Shown: positions 42,335 to 56,230, counted from the first letter of the stretch. The stretch: 64,000 nt of DNA from Macrobrachium rosenbergii (GCF_040412425.1 NC_089795.1:83847163-83911162); one strand, 5' to 3'. The notes: generated by a model from the letters alone, not told the origin. Numbers and translations are program-made.

Positions 42335-42500
42335 AAATGGAGAAACAAATCCACAAGTATGTATGGTGAAGATACATTTAAAATAAATCCTGCAGAGAGC
42401 TTTCAGAATCTTCTCAGAAGATTCTGACAGCTCTCTGTGAGAGATTTATTTTTAAAATACACATGCACCCATACATACCTGTGGTTTGTTTCTCCAATAA
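42335..42500. repeat. Near-perfect palindrome of about 80-bp arms
   Basis: The left arm runs from TGGAGAAACAAATCCACAAG to CAGAATCTTCT (42,416). The right arm is its reverse complement, from AGAAGATTCTGACAGCTC to GTTTGTTTCTCC (42,497). The centre has almost no spacer. Differences are a few substitutions and small indels, so the two arms are two copies of one repeat joined head-to-head. Confidence 0.85.
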
Positions 42501-42515
42501 TAATAATATGTATGT

Positions 42516-42517
42516 GT

Positions 42518-42557
<40 letters not shown>
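42516..42557. repeat. (AAT)n microsatellite
   Basis: About 14 AAT units on the right of the palindrome, in the same strand orientation as the left array, followed by an AAC run. Confidence 0.95.
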
Positions 42558-42559
<2 letters not shown>

Positions 42560-42560
<1 letters not shown>

Positions 42561-43782
42561 CAACAACACGGACACCAGCAAAGGCATTAGGTACGAAACA
42601 GCAGTAACTTGAACAAACACCACTGTTGTCATGGACTATATATGAAACATTGCACGCGGTGAATCAGTGGATCAATAAGATAATGAACGTGAAGCTCAAT
42701 CGATATATTTGCTATAGATAAGTGAATTTGCTATAGATGAGTCATACAGAAAATGTTAATATGCAATCTAATTAATTTTCTTCATTTATATAAACAAGTG
42801 ATGATTATCAGATAAAATTTAAAGGTATATATAGTTGCCAGTGTGTGCTATAGGTCTGACTGATTATATTCACGTCTTGCAGAAGTAAAACAAATAATAA
42901 GAAACACTTCAAATTACCAACGCGGTGCCTGTCTTTCCGCAATGTAATAATTGCAATGGTGGTAATGCCGATAGTTAGAGAAACCAGTAAAGAACTAAAA
43001 ATACAGAGGGAAATATTGCGGAGTGAAGTTGTAATAACAGAACGATAACTAGAAATAACAAATCGTCTTTACGGTCAGGTGTGAAACTGAGGCACCTTTG
43101 CCAATGGTTCCTCATGTTAGTCTAGAGACATATTTTTAATAACCGGACGCTCTCGTTTTCAACGAAGCCAACATTTCTGCTTGAATTGAAAACTGGACGA
43201 AAATAAAGACATGGAAGACGACCATACTCGCAATTATATTAGCAGACCGAAATGAGATTTCCTAGAGCGCTTTAATAAACAATTCAAATATGGTGACTGA
43301 AAGACCAGCTGTTGAATAACCCGGTTTCAAATATTTGTAGAAAAAACTTAAGGAATATCATAAATAATATCGGGAATAACATAAAATCAAAATAGAGGAA
43401 AAAATTTGCAATAACATAATAAAGGAACTGCAACAGAAACTTAGAACACACGGAAGCTATCTAGATCAGTCTGGCAAGCAGGCATAAAACACCGTAATGT
43501 GAACATGAGCACATTAATAATAACTAAAACAAAGGAATGTCAGTGGGAGATGCAGCTGACTCAACACTGGCAAATGCTGGTTAATTGGGACAACAATTGC
43601 AAGTATGTGGCTGATTACGGGAGCGCTCAACTGGATGGCCAAGGATTACGTGACTGTTGGAATGTTGCTACCTGAAAAGCGTCAGAGGACTGGCGGTCGG
43701 TTCTTACAGTCACTGAGACGGGAAAATTCGCGTTTCACAGCAAAAAAAAAAAAAAAACTAATATTTACTTTACAAGTGAAAA
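42560..43782. other. Unassigned intergenic DNA
   Basis: No gene or repeat recognised; a 15-A run occurs near 43,742. Confidence 0.5.
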
Positions 43783-44135
43783 ATGCGAAGAAGTTTCTTC
43801 GGCGCAATCGAGTTTTCTGTACAGTGTATAATGCTGTATGAAACTCAGCTACGACCGGGCAGCGCTCAGTTGCTCCCCAGATGCGGTCCAGTGAAGTTGC
43901 GTCGGCGAACACCTCCGGAAAGCGCTGCCAGACGCACGATCCATGGCTAACCTTAACCTTAAATAAAATAAAAACTACTGAGGCTAGAGGGCTGCAATTT
44001 GGTATGTTTAATGATTGGAGGGTGGATGATCAACGTACCAATTTGCAGCCCTCTAGTCTTAGTAGTTTTTAAGCTCAAAGGGTGGACGGACAGACAAAGC
44101 CGCCTAAACAGTTTTCTTTTACAGAAAGCTAAAAA
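43783..44135 (+). repeat. Foldback repeat FB, copy 2
   Basis: The best-preserved start is GCGAAGAAGTTTCTTCGGCG, followed by CAATCGAGTTTTCTGTACAG. It then follows copy 1 through the central hairpin (arms at about 43,969-44,004 and 44,037-44,071) to TTCTTTTACAGAAAGCTAAAA. ORFs of 63-78 residues across it are incidental. Confidence 0.85.
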
Positions 44136-44428
44136 GGCATGAAATCAACAGAAGTTACAAACTAATGCCAGCAGCAACAGAGAGACTACGCGATGCAGAC
44201 TCAGTTTTAGAAACGATCTTTGCTTTCTTCTGAAATAAAAGTAGACAAAATGCTGATGCCAAGAACGCATCCCAGCCAACAGGCGAAATATAGAGAAGAA
44301 GAAGAAGAAAAATAAAGGGCAGCGGGGCAAGACCACAGCGAAAGGAATCCCTTTGTTAGATGTGCCTGTAAATAACATTCTGTAAAGCTTCTAGATTTCC
44401 CTAGGAAAAGAAAATTTGTTCGAACATT

Positions 44429-44430
<2 letters not shown>

Positions 44431-44460
<30 letters not shown>
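44431..44460. repeat. (AG)n microsatellite
   Basis: About 15 AG units. Confidence 0.95.
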
Positions 44461-44464
<4 letters not shown>

Positions 44465-44944
44465 TTACATGGTGAGTGAGAGATAAAGTGATCCTTTAAA
44501 CAGTGAAAGTTGTGCTGTAGTGCTCTAGATAAAATGATATCTGAAGTCTGATAATGAGAAGTGGTCAAGATGTGTTTTAACAACTCTGATGAACTTACTA
44601 ACGTCAACTTGCAATGATTGCAGTCTAGTTCCCCACAAAGTCTTAGTAAAAAAACAGTAAATAATTTTTAAAAATCAACCATTCTGAAGAAATGAAACAT
44701 TCAGACCAGTCCAAGCTGTTACTGAAAAGATGGTGTTTTGCCAAATTCTTTATTGCTTGTACTGTCTTCTGTATCGCGAACGGGTTTGCATTTATTATAA
44801 GTTAAATTGAATTATAAATAGGCTATTATAATATTCAGGATAGATTCAAACGCGTAATTCATGCATCCACTACAACTGTTGGAAATATTTAGTGTCTTAA
44901 GTCAGTCTGAAGAAGAGAGGTAATCACTGAAACGTTTCATAATG

Positions 44945-46506
44945 ATTAAATGAAGTGAATGGATGAATGGATCTCAATGAAGTGAATGGATGAATGGATC
45001 TCAATGAAGTGAATGAATCTAAATGAAGTGAGTGGATCTAAATGAAGTGAATGAATGAATGTACCTAAATGAAGTGAATGAATGAATGGATCTAAATGAA
45101 ATGAATGGATGAATGGATCTAAATGAAGTGAATGAATGAATGGGTCTAAATGAAGTGAATGGATGAATGGATCTAAATGAAGTGAATGAATGAATAGGTC
45201 TCAATGAAGTGAATGGATGAATGGATCTAAATGAAGTGAATGGATGAGTGAATGGTCTAAATGAAGTGAATGAATGAACAGGTCTAAATGAAGAGAATGA
45301 ATGTGGGTGAATGGATCTAAAGGAAGTGAATGGATGAATGGATCTCAATGAAGTGAATGAATGAATGGATCTCGATGAAGTGAATGGATGAATGGATCTA
45401 AATGACGTGAATGAATGAATGAGTCTAAATGAAGTGAATGGGTGAATGGATCTCAATGAAGTGAATGAGTGAATGGATCTAAATGAAATGAATGAATGAA
45501 TGGGTCTAAATGAAGTGAATGAATGAATGGATCTAAATGAAGTGAATGGATGAATGGACTAAATGAAGTGAATGAATGAATGGATCTAAATGAAGTGAAT
45601 GAATGAATGGATCTAAATAAAGTGAATGGATGAATGGATCTCAATGAAGTGAATGAATGAATGGATCTAAATGAAGTGAATGTATGAATGGATCTAAATG
45701 AAGTGAATGAATGAACGGGTCTAAATGAAGTGAATGGATGAATGGATCTCAATGAAGTGAATGAGTGAATGGATCTAAATGAGGTGAATGAATGAATGGG
45801 TCTAAATGAAGTGAATGAATGAATGGATCTAAATGAAGTGAATGGATGAATGGATCTGAATGAAGTTAATGAATAAGTGGATCTAAATGAAGTGTATGAA
45901 CGAATGGACTAAATGAAGTGAATGAATGAATGTATCTAAATGAAGTGAATGAATGAATGGATCTAAATGAAGTGAATGAATGAACGGATCTAAGTGAAGT
46001 GAATGGATGAATGGATCTAAATGAAGTGAATGAAAAGTGAATGAATGAATGGATCTAAATGAACTGAATGGATGAATGGATCTAAATGAAGCAAATGGAT
46101 GAATGGATCTAAATGAAGTGAATGGATGAATGTATCTAAATGAAGTGAATGAATGAATGGATCTAAATGAAGTGAATGAATTAATGGATCTGAATAAAGT
46201 GAATGGATCTAAATGAAGTGAATGGATGAATGAATCTCAATGAAGTGAATGAATGAATGGATCTAAATGAAGTGAATGGATGAATGGATCTTAATGAAGT
46301 GAATGAATGAATGGATCTAAATGACGTGAATGAATGAATGGATCTAAATGACGTGAATGAATGAATGGATCTAATTGAAGTGAATGGCTGAATGGAATTA
46401 AATGAAGTGAATGGATGAATGGATCTAAATGAAGTGAATGAATGAATGGATGTAAATGAAATGAATGAATGAATGGATCCAAATGAAGTGAATGGATGTA
46501 AATGAG
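44945..46506. repeat. 27-bp minisatellite array, about 57 copies
   Basis: The monomer is close to GATCTAAATGAAGTGAATG plus AATGAATG. Two main variants (GAATGAATGAATGG and GAATGGATGAATGG) often alternate, giving a 54-bp two-monomer pattern. The period is a multiple of three, so the minus strand stays open in long stretches with a nine-residue repeat (IHSFTSFRS). Stops, frame changes and the lack of a start context or domain argue against coding. Confidence 0.95.
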
Positions 46507-47657
46507 GATCATTTTGATTAAATAACAGAGACAGCAAGGAGAACTCACTGATTACCTGTCACGAAGCCGAGCAAACTACTTTTATTTTAAACTTTCTCGG
46601 TAATTTTGAAAATATACGTAATTTATATAGTTATACTGTATGTTATCGCCTGTAATTTTAAGAGTATATGTAATTCATATCATTATATGTAATCGCATAT
46701 GAATAAAGATTTGAATCTGAATTATGAAGGATCAGACACTATAATGTAATGAACATTAGGCAATACCTTTTGATACGATTTGCACAGAGCCATGTAACTG
46801 AAATGGTTGAATGTGCATGACGGAGGAGAGTCTGTCATCCTGACCAAGTTTCAAAGGTTACCTACAAAGCAAGCTTCAAACAGGAGTATGTGTGTTATTC
46901 AAATTCTTATATGTAGAAACGCAGGAGGAAGTATATACGCAAAGCCAAAATGCAACAAGATACGCAAAGGGGGATTAGGGGGATTTTCAGAATGCAACAA
47001 GATATAAAAAGAGGGATTTTGGTGCACAATCCCTAGTGTATTTAATAAAGTATGATAACATGATATTCCAGTAAAATTCAAAGCCATATGTAAAGAAAAA
47101 AAACTTACGTTCTGGAGAAAATGATTTAATTGAGAAAACTGTTTGCTTTCCCCAAGAAAATAAAAAAAATTTGCTAATTATGGACCAAGTAAGGGCCGAC
47201 AACAAACAGAAAGTTGAAAGGAAGCAACAAAACAAAAATGCACTAACGCAGAATGCAATGGAATGCAGTGATACAGCAAGAGCAACACAGCAATAGCAAC
47301 ACAGTTTGTCACTGTTCCACACAGATGTCGAATATTGGGTTTTTAGCAACGGCGAAACGAGCGTGAAGGCAGTGACATCGTCACGGTATCCATTCATTAT
47401 TCGCTCAACAAATTAACGTTTTTTTTAATTCTCTTTCTCCCTCCCGCCTTGAGGTACGACTTGGGTGACTTCCTGCCCCAACCCGCCCCCTTCAATAAGA
47501 CGAGCTGTAGGAAAGTTCAGCAGGCTGATATCAATAATTCCAGAACACACTGTAGATGTGTGAGTGTGCGTGTGTGTGTGTGTGTGTGTGTGATTTGAGG
47601 AGCTTGATTAACCAAAGAAGAACTGCAAGGGCAATTAGCAGAGTGATGGAATGGAAT
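46507..47657. other. Unassigned DNA with a LINE-like tail
   Basis: GAATAAAGATTTGAATCTGAAT at about 46,699 resembles the 3' end of a LINE. A small direct duplication of ATGCAACAAGATA lies near 46,950-47,000. A (GT)n tract is at 47,556-47,592. No gene recognised. Confidence 0.45.
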
Positions 47658-47945
47658 GGAATATAAAATTTAGGCCAACGGCCAAGTGCTGGGACCCATG
47701 AGGCATTCAGCGCTGAAAGGAATGACAGTAAAAAGGTTTGAAAGGTGCAACAGGAGGAAAACCTCGCAGTTGCGCTATGAAATGAACATTGTTAGAGAAG
47801 GCGGAAAGTAAGATGTTGCGCGCATGGAACAAAGAGAATATGGAACGGAGGTACAGTTAGTGAATGAATAAGCTAGCCGGAGTGGTCGTCGCAAAGAACC
47901 TCAAGTAATGCGCACAGTGCGCTGAGGTCACTAACCACCTGCGGG
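47658..47945 (+). repeat. Dispersed repeat family R1, second copy
   Basis: It carries ATTTAGGCCAACGGCCAAG, GCATTCAGCGCTGAAA, AAAAGGTTTGAAAGGTGCAA and GCGCACAGTGCGCTGAGGTC. It matches the copy at 37,824 along its length with scattered indels. Confidence 0.85.
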
Positions 47946-48171
47946 AATTAGCAGAGTGAGGTCAACAAGTTATTTTTCAAAAGTTGTTTACAAAGCTGAT
48001 AAGCATGCTACACGTAGGCCGTATAGCTGTAAAAAAAATTTATGTAATAACATAAAACAATTCTATCAGATATAATAACATACGTCACGCAGGGACAGGC
48101 AGAAGTTAATAATAATGTTAAACAATCCATAGCTTAGGCTACTTAAACCTTCTAGTGAGTTGTACCAAACC

Positions 48172-49025
<854 letters not shown>

Positions 49026-49048
49026 CATATATATATGCATATATGTAC

Positions 49049-49131
<83 letters not shown>
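49026..49131. repeat. (TA)n microsatellite
   Basis: An imperfect left part (ATATATGCATATATGTACG) followed by about 40 pure TA units. Confidence 0.95.
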
Positions 49132-49132
<1 letters not shown>

Positions 49133-49134
<2 letters not shown>

Positions 49135-49205
49135 GCTATGCATAACTGAATCACGAAAATATGGAACGTGATGAATATATAAATAAAGACAAAATCCACG
49201 AAGGA
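49133..49205 (+). repeat. Repeat family T at a TA array, copy 2
   Basis: CATAACTGAATCACGAAAAT, then GGAACGTGATGAATATATAA and ATAAAGACAAAATCCACGAAGG. The end CTTCGTGGATTTTGTCTTTA reappears inverted at 49,890-49,910, so two copies flank this region in opposite orientation, each adjoining a TA array. Confidence 0.8.
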
Positions 49206-49788
49206 TTAAACAGCATAAATTAAATATTCTGTCAAAACTGGACAAACACCCAATGCTATATTCATTCATTTAAGTGAAAACTTTCACAGGACAAATTGGA
49301 CTGAAAGTTCAGTTATTACCAGATCAAACGATTTCTCTTCTCGAAATCTCTTCGAATCTGCTATTATACAGATTATTTCCAGTCGGAATATTAATCTTAG
49401 CCCTGGCATGTATTATTTGGACCCCTGTATAAGTAAAATGTTCAAAAATAACCTAAAAGATAAAATCACTGACTTAATTAAAAATTAGTCACCTTATATA
49501 TATTTTTTATGTATTGGTATATTTAATTTTTTTTTAAATGCTCACCCGTTAAAAATGATTATAATTCACTGAGTTGTATATATATACTTTTTTATAACAT
49601 TTTGTGGGGTCAGTCACCCTCCGTGTATAATCTTTTAATTGCCCTGTCCTCGCTTTTTGAGCCGTTGAGTCTAATCCTTTTGTAAAATCTCTTAAATATT
49701 AACCCTATTCTGGTATGTCTGCTAATCCTTTAATTGTGTTGGATTCCAGGTACATATTTTTTCCGTTTGTAATCCCCATCTGTCATTT

Positions 49789-49915
49789 ATACAAGCCTTC
49801 TTTGTAAACTTATTTTTCTATTTCTTCAGTCTGCTAAGTAAAGGACTAACGTCTAAAGGCCTTGCAGCACTCCGTTGTTCCTCTTTCCTTCGTGGATTTT
49901 GTCTTTAATTATCTA
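49789..49915 (-). repeat. Repeat family T, inverted copy
   Basis: CCTTCGTGGATTTTGTCTTTAATTAT is the reverse of the copy at 49,133. The preceding CTGCTAAGTAAAGGACTAA and CTAAAGGCCTTGCAGCAC look like further body of the same element. It runs rightwards into the TA array. Confidence 0.65.
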
Positions 49916-49977
49916 TATAAATATATATATACACATATATATAATATATATGTATATATATAAATATGCATATACTC

Positions 49978-50049
<72 letters not shown>
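49916..50049. repeat. Compound (TA)n array
   Basis: A degenerate left part with ACACATAT and TATGCATATAC units, then about 32 pure TA units to 50,049. Confidence 0.95.
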
Positions 50050-50051
<2 letters not shown>

Positions 50052-50052
<1 letters not shown>

Positions 50053-50265
50053 TAGGTGATGTTCACAGATAATAGAGAAGTGACTGGGGTTAGTAAAAAG
50101 ACACTTCACAATAGGTCGATGTTTGCTGATAATAGAGAAGTGACTGGAGTTAGTAAAGACACTTCAGAATAGGTTGATGTTTACTGACAGTACAAAAGTG
50201 ACTGGGTTTAGTAAAGACACTTCAGAATAGGTTGATGTTTGCAGATAATACAGGGTATCTGTGGG
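50052..50265. repeat. 59-bp minisatellite, about 3.6 copies
   Basis: Repeated core GATGTTTGCTGATAATAGAG, AAGTGACTGGAGTTAGTAAA and GACACTTCAGAATAGGTT, starting at 50,058, 50,118, 50,176 and 50,234. It sits between a TA array and a GA array. Confidence 0.95.
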
Positions 50266-50274
50266 GAAAGACAC

Positions 50275-50277
<3 letters not shown>

Positions 50278-50328
<51 letters not shown>
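50278..50328. repeat. (GA)n microsatellite
   Basis: About 25 GA units directly after the 59-bp minisatellite. Confidence 0.95.
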
Positions 50329-50330
<2 letters not shown>

Positions 50331-50719
50331 AATGTTTTATCTTTTAAGCTGATTTTTTAATCCATGAAGGAGGCTGGGGTTGCAGCCAAGGAAGGACTAT
50401 CAGCCAATTCCTTCCTTAAAACCTTCCCTTTTTATCTCATTAAAGAATTCGACAGGTGATATACTATAGATACTTCATCGCACCCAATACAAGGTATCTT
50501 GAATAGACAACAGATTTTATAGTTCTGGCATTGATGAATGATAGTAAAGTTTTTATTTAAGGAATTCTTATTTTTGAAGGCATACACGATACTTGAGCAA
50601 CACAACTATTTTTTTAAGTGACCATTGTTTGTTCATGTTTGGTAGAGCGGAGAGAGATTCAGCTTTTCGTCATTCTTTTCACTTAACCTATTCATCTCAA
50701 AACACTCTGATCAATCCTT

Positions 50720-51780
50720 TCACTTAAGGTAACCTTTTTGCCGCTTCCACATAATCTCCACATTTCTCATAACTTCAGTTCTCCTTAAGTCCTGTATGCT
50801 ACACAAACAATTCATCTCAACAGATTCAATGTATTTTTTATTTATTTGCATCATCATCCGCGCTCGATATCCATAGAGGGAACTTAGTTGAACAAACCTT
50901 TCATACATTTGTCCTTTGCTTAAACAGACACTTCAGGTCTTCCGAATCTTTTGCACAAACATTTGCTTCACCTGTTCTGAGATTTTCTTCTCCCTCATAA
51001 TGCCACTGTCTGATTTATTTATACTGTAATACCTTTATGAATCATCTGCTTTCAGTCTTCCACATTACATATTAACAATCATTGCTCTATCTGGCTGATT
51101 TACAGTTGTCCTCATAACCTTACCCTTCCTCGCATTTACTCACAACTTTCTCCTCTTAAAGTTAAAGTTAAAGCCCAACTCCCACCATGTCGTCACTCAT
51201 GCCAGTAATCATCCACTAGCCAGTCTCTCTATCCGCCCCTTGAATGGGAGCGAAAGCTGGTTCCCGAGATTACGAGGCCAGCACGATACCAACTGTACAC
51301 TTTCAAAATCTTTTAAAAGATTCTGAAGTTTACTTTTACTAACCCCCTCACTCCTGTACTCTCTGCCAACATCGGCCCATTCAAGACTCATATTACTATT
51401 CCACTACTTGCCCTTACATTAGATACCTTTCTTTGGCTTCTTGTATCATTCCGTCCGTAAAGATACTTAAACAGATACCTTGCATCAGGCCCACTTTTAC
51501 CAAAGCCAATCACTCTCACGTCTCCATTAAATAACACACGCTTAGCTTTCATGAAAACTTCTCGTCCTTCTTATCAACTGAATGTGTACAATATATACTC
51601 ATCAAACTCCTCGTTGCCTCTCTATTAATTTTGCCATAAGCTTTCTTTTTCTAGGTCCAAGTATTTTATATAGCCATTTTTTCAATCTCCTTAACAAGCA
51701 CTTAATCGATGCACTCTCTTCCTTATCTAAACCCGCACTTACGATGATTTATGGTAGAAACTCTAAGATTCTAGTTGAGT
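50720..51780 (-). pseudogene. Degenerate RTE/R1-like LINE reverse transcriptase relic
   Basis: Minus-strand fragments in order: PDARYLFKYLYGR near 51,460-51,500 (in the position of the QGCVLSPWLFN block), LWVNARKGKVMRTT near 51,110-51,150 (compare LKVNVGKSKVM) and YERFVQLSSLYGYRARM near 50,850-50,905, followed by NCLCSIQDLRRTEVMRN (compare YERVVVPTVLYGSE ... CLRSMCGVRRxDRVRN). Frames are broken. The palindrome TCAAAATCTTTTAAAAGATT at 51,302 is probably incidental. The clade is tentative and was not searched. Confidence 0.45.
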
Positions 51781-53555
<1,775 letters not shown>

Positions 53556-53788
53556 ATCAGTGCACCTTACATGGTGCACTGTAGACATTACTTGAGGTTC
53601 TTTGCAGCGTCCCTTCGGCCTCTAGCTGCAACCGATTTCGTTCCTTTTGTTATACTTCCGTTCATGTTCTCTTTCTTCCATCTTACTTTCCACCCACTCC
53701 TAACAATTACTTCAGCATTATTTTCAGCGATGAATGACCTCATAGGTTCCAGCGCTTGGCCTTTGGGCTAAATTTCCTATTTCAGTTC
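53556..53788 (-). repeat. Dispersed repeat family R1, inverted copy
   Basis: The minus strand begins CTGAAATAGGAAATTTAGCC and ends in the GTGCACTGATGG region, in the same order as the plus-strand copies. The plus-strand ORF at 53,571-53,771 is its antisense shadow. Confidence 0.85.
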
Positions 53789-54100
53789 TCCGGCTTCTGC
53801 GTTCAGTTTCAATGGACGTAATTTTGGAAACTCACTGGGTGTACCATCCAATCAAAGTTTGAAATTAAAAATCAGAACGCATTTTTTGACTCTGAGCAAG
53901 TTCATATTAAGTGCCTCAAATAAAATATAGTACCTGTTTCTGTAGGTTATGATTACGTCTCCAGCAACCTCGATTTACTGAACTGGTAGCACGCTAGAGA
54001 CTTTTTGCTATATGACCTGGTTACTGATCCTTGGTAAATTGAATTTGTCTCTGTCGTAAGCGGTAAAAGAAAATCACATGAACAGTCAAGTGTCTTTTAT

Positions 54101-54144
54101 GAGAGTGCTGTATGAACCATGTAGCAAGTTCATACAGCACCCTC
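54101..54144. ncRNA. Isolated 17-bp hairpin, function unknown
   Basis: GAGAGTGCTGTATGAAC and GTTCATACAGCACCCTC pair over 17 bp with one mismatch around a 10-nt loop. It lies about 400 bp upstream of the secreted-protein gene. The stem is short for a pre-miRNA, so this is recorded as a structure and not as a called RNA gene. Confidence 0.2.
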
Positions 54145-54545
54145 AAAACAAACCACACACAAAGGCTAAGAACTGTTTGTTAAGCAGATTTTTCCTTTAA
54201 GTTAGAGATTTTTTAATTAAGAAGCTCAGGCACCAACAACTGCCAATCCACAGAGAATTATTTTTTTTCTTTACGAAGAGCATGCTATGGCCGCAGTTCC
54301 TTGACAACATAGAATTAACTATGCCACTGCACAGTTTTTAATACGATCGTGTGAACAGAACGAACCCAGCAGTGGTGAAACATCGTTAGAAGGCTGGGCC
54401 TCAGAACTCATCGATATTGTTGAATACAGAAAGCTGTGGAGGGCAGCAGGCCAGGGCAGTCTGATTCCGTCACTTGTCTCGGGACGTGTCCCGTAAGGAG
54501 TTTTTCCTTGAGTGGAAAGCTGGGGTCTGTGTTCCCTTCGAGGAC

Positions 54546-55285
54546 ATGGCCGACATGACGGCATCAAACGCAGCTCTGTTTCCTTTGCTGGGGTTTCTTT
54601 TCATCTTCCCACAAGCCTTGGCCTTCGATGTTGTCTGGAATCCGTAGGCGTCCCAGAGACCTACGTCCTGAACACCACGAAGACGGAGACGAGGAACTTT
54701 TCTCTGCTTGTGTGTGGAATAGGATGCGCTCAAAGGGGTTGGTGTAATGTCTGGTGTGTCGGGTCGTCTCAGGGGTGCATCATGTCCAATCTGCTGATCT
54801 CGTCATCCTATGTGCCTGCAGCAGGAGAGGTGCCTCTGGAGTGCTACACGATCAGGAAGCGGGTGGATTATGCCTTCAATGCCTTGGTCACCGCGACAGG
54901 TCCCGCCTCTTGGTCTGGTCCCCCTGCCACTTTGGTCGACGGAATGTATAACTGGTACGATTTGGGTTGCTACTACACGCGTGACACCACAAACGCCTAC
55001 TTCTTGTTAGAACTACCCGAGGTAAAAACTATCACGGAAATCAGGGTCTTGGCCGAATCAACCTACCTAGCCTCCGCTCACGTCCGCGATCTGGAGGTAG
55101 GCGTAGGCCAGACGGCGCAGACGGGCGATTTTTCCTCGTACACGATCATCGGGACCTTTGCCGGTCCTGCAACGCCCAGCCAGGAGATTGTGTTCAACAG
55201 CCACAAGCCCGTTCAAGGCAAGTTCGTCAGTTTCCAGAAAAAGTCATCTTACTACTTTTGCCTCTGCTACATCGAGATACGTTGA
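54546..55285 (+). CDS. Secreted PAN-like plus galactose-binding domain protein, frameshifted
   Basis: This is a probable secreted carbohydrate-binding protein; its exact role is unknown. The chosen ATG (54,546, context GGACATGG) starts a classic signal peptide: polar MADMTASNAA, hydrophobic LFPLLGFLFIF, and a PQALA cleavage site after residue 26. This frame stops at TAG 54,645. The mature protein continues in the next frame from about 54,644. One missing base in a C run (CC at 54,642-54,643) explains this. The mature part has sequons NTT and NFS and a six-cysteine PAN/apple-like module (LVCGIGC, WCNVWC, GCIMSN, LECYT). A galactose-binding beta-sandwich module follows (VDGMYNWYDLGCYYT, FLLELPEVKTITEIRV, DLEVGVG, and the terminal GKFVSF...FCLCYIEIR typical of F5/8C and fucolectin folds). 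No introns; total about 247 residues. GC content is well above the flanks. A pseudogene or retrocopy is possible. Confidence 0.7.
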
Positions 55286-55288
55286 AGT

Positions 55289-55668
55289 CGGAGTGAGGAA
55301 GATGGAGAGATGATGTAAAGGACACTGACTTAGATCTGCAGACTGACAACGATTGCCATCGGTGCTGGGAATGCATTACTTAGTATGAATAATTCATCTT
55401 CACTGAAAAAAATTTTTGATAAATGTTTCCTCCATGGAATTAATGATACAGACTATTTGAATGTTTGCATTTCAAAAATCTACATCTTTTGCACAAAACC
55501 AGATTCATCGCAAATCTTAAACTAAGACAAAGTTTGTCTTAAAGCAAGAATAGTACACCTACATAAGGCGAGAATTTGACTCCCTAAGTATCTCAGCACA
55601 AACAAAATATTAAAATTACTGACAAGTCTTGCTTGATAATGTTAAATTAAAATTAAATTAAACACGTA
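55289..55668. other. 3' flank of the secreted-protein gene
   Basis: No canonical AATAAA was seen in the first 300 bp after the stop codon; AATAAT occurs at about 55,388. Otherwise AT-rich with no recognised feature. Confidence 0.5.
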
Positions 55669-56040
55669 AATGCTCCAAGTTTCTTCGGTGCAATCGAAGT
55701 TTCTGTACGGCCGCTACAGCGTATAATCAAGGCCACCGAAAATAGATCTATCTTTCGGTGGTCTCGGTATAATACTGTATGAGCCGCAGTCCATGAAACT
55801 TTAACCACGGCCTGGTGGTGGCCTACCCTATATCGTTACCGGACGCACGATTATGGCTAAATTTAACCTTAAATTAAATAAAAACTACTGAGACTAGAGG
55901 CCTGCAATTTGGTATGTTTGATGATTGGAGAGTGGATAATCAACAAACTAATTTGCATCCCTCTAACCTCAGTAGTTTTTAAAATCGAGGCGGACAGAAA
56001 AAAGCCGGCACAACGGTTTTATTTTTGCAGAAAACTAAAA
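55669..56040 (+). repeat. Foldback repeat FB, copy 3
   Basis: Same family, with an additional segment CCACCGAAAATAGATC-TATCTTTCGGTGG at 55,732-55,761 that forms a second hairpin. That segment is absent from copies 1 and 2 but present in copy 4, so copies 3 and 4 form a longer subfamily. The end is GCAGAAAACTAAAA. Confidence 0.85.
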
Positions 56041-56230
56041 GACGAATCAGGTAAATTTTGTAACTGAAAATTTCTTCCTTGCAAAAGTTATGGCTTTATA
56101 GTATACTCATATTAATACCCATACTGTTCCCTCCCGGCTTTCTCACTCCGTATGTGTGTATCTATCTGTAAAAAAATAATATGTACACGGCTAAAGCTTT
56201 CATTGCATAATTTATGAGACAGCAGTGACA

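Noticed and set aside
44890..44935. Hammerhead-ribozyme-like core (CTGAAGA ... GAAAC)
   Set aside because: The two core pieces are spaced plausibly but the sequence between them does not form a convincing stem II, and no cleavage-site stem is evident.
45019..46537. Minus-strand ORFs with an IHSFTSFRS-type nine-residue repeat
   Set aside because: The 27-bp period keeps frames open by arithmetic alone; stops and frame changes occur between blocks and there is no gene context.
54512..54643. Using the ATG at 54,512 as the start of the secreted protein
   Set aside because: The resulting N-terminus has no signal peptide or homology, while the overlapping frame from 54,546 has a textbook signal peptide leading into the same protein.
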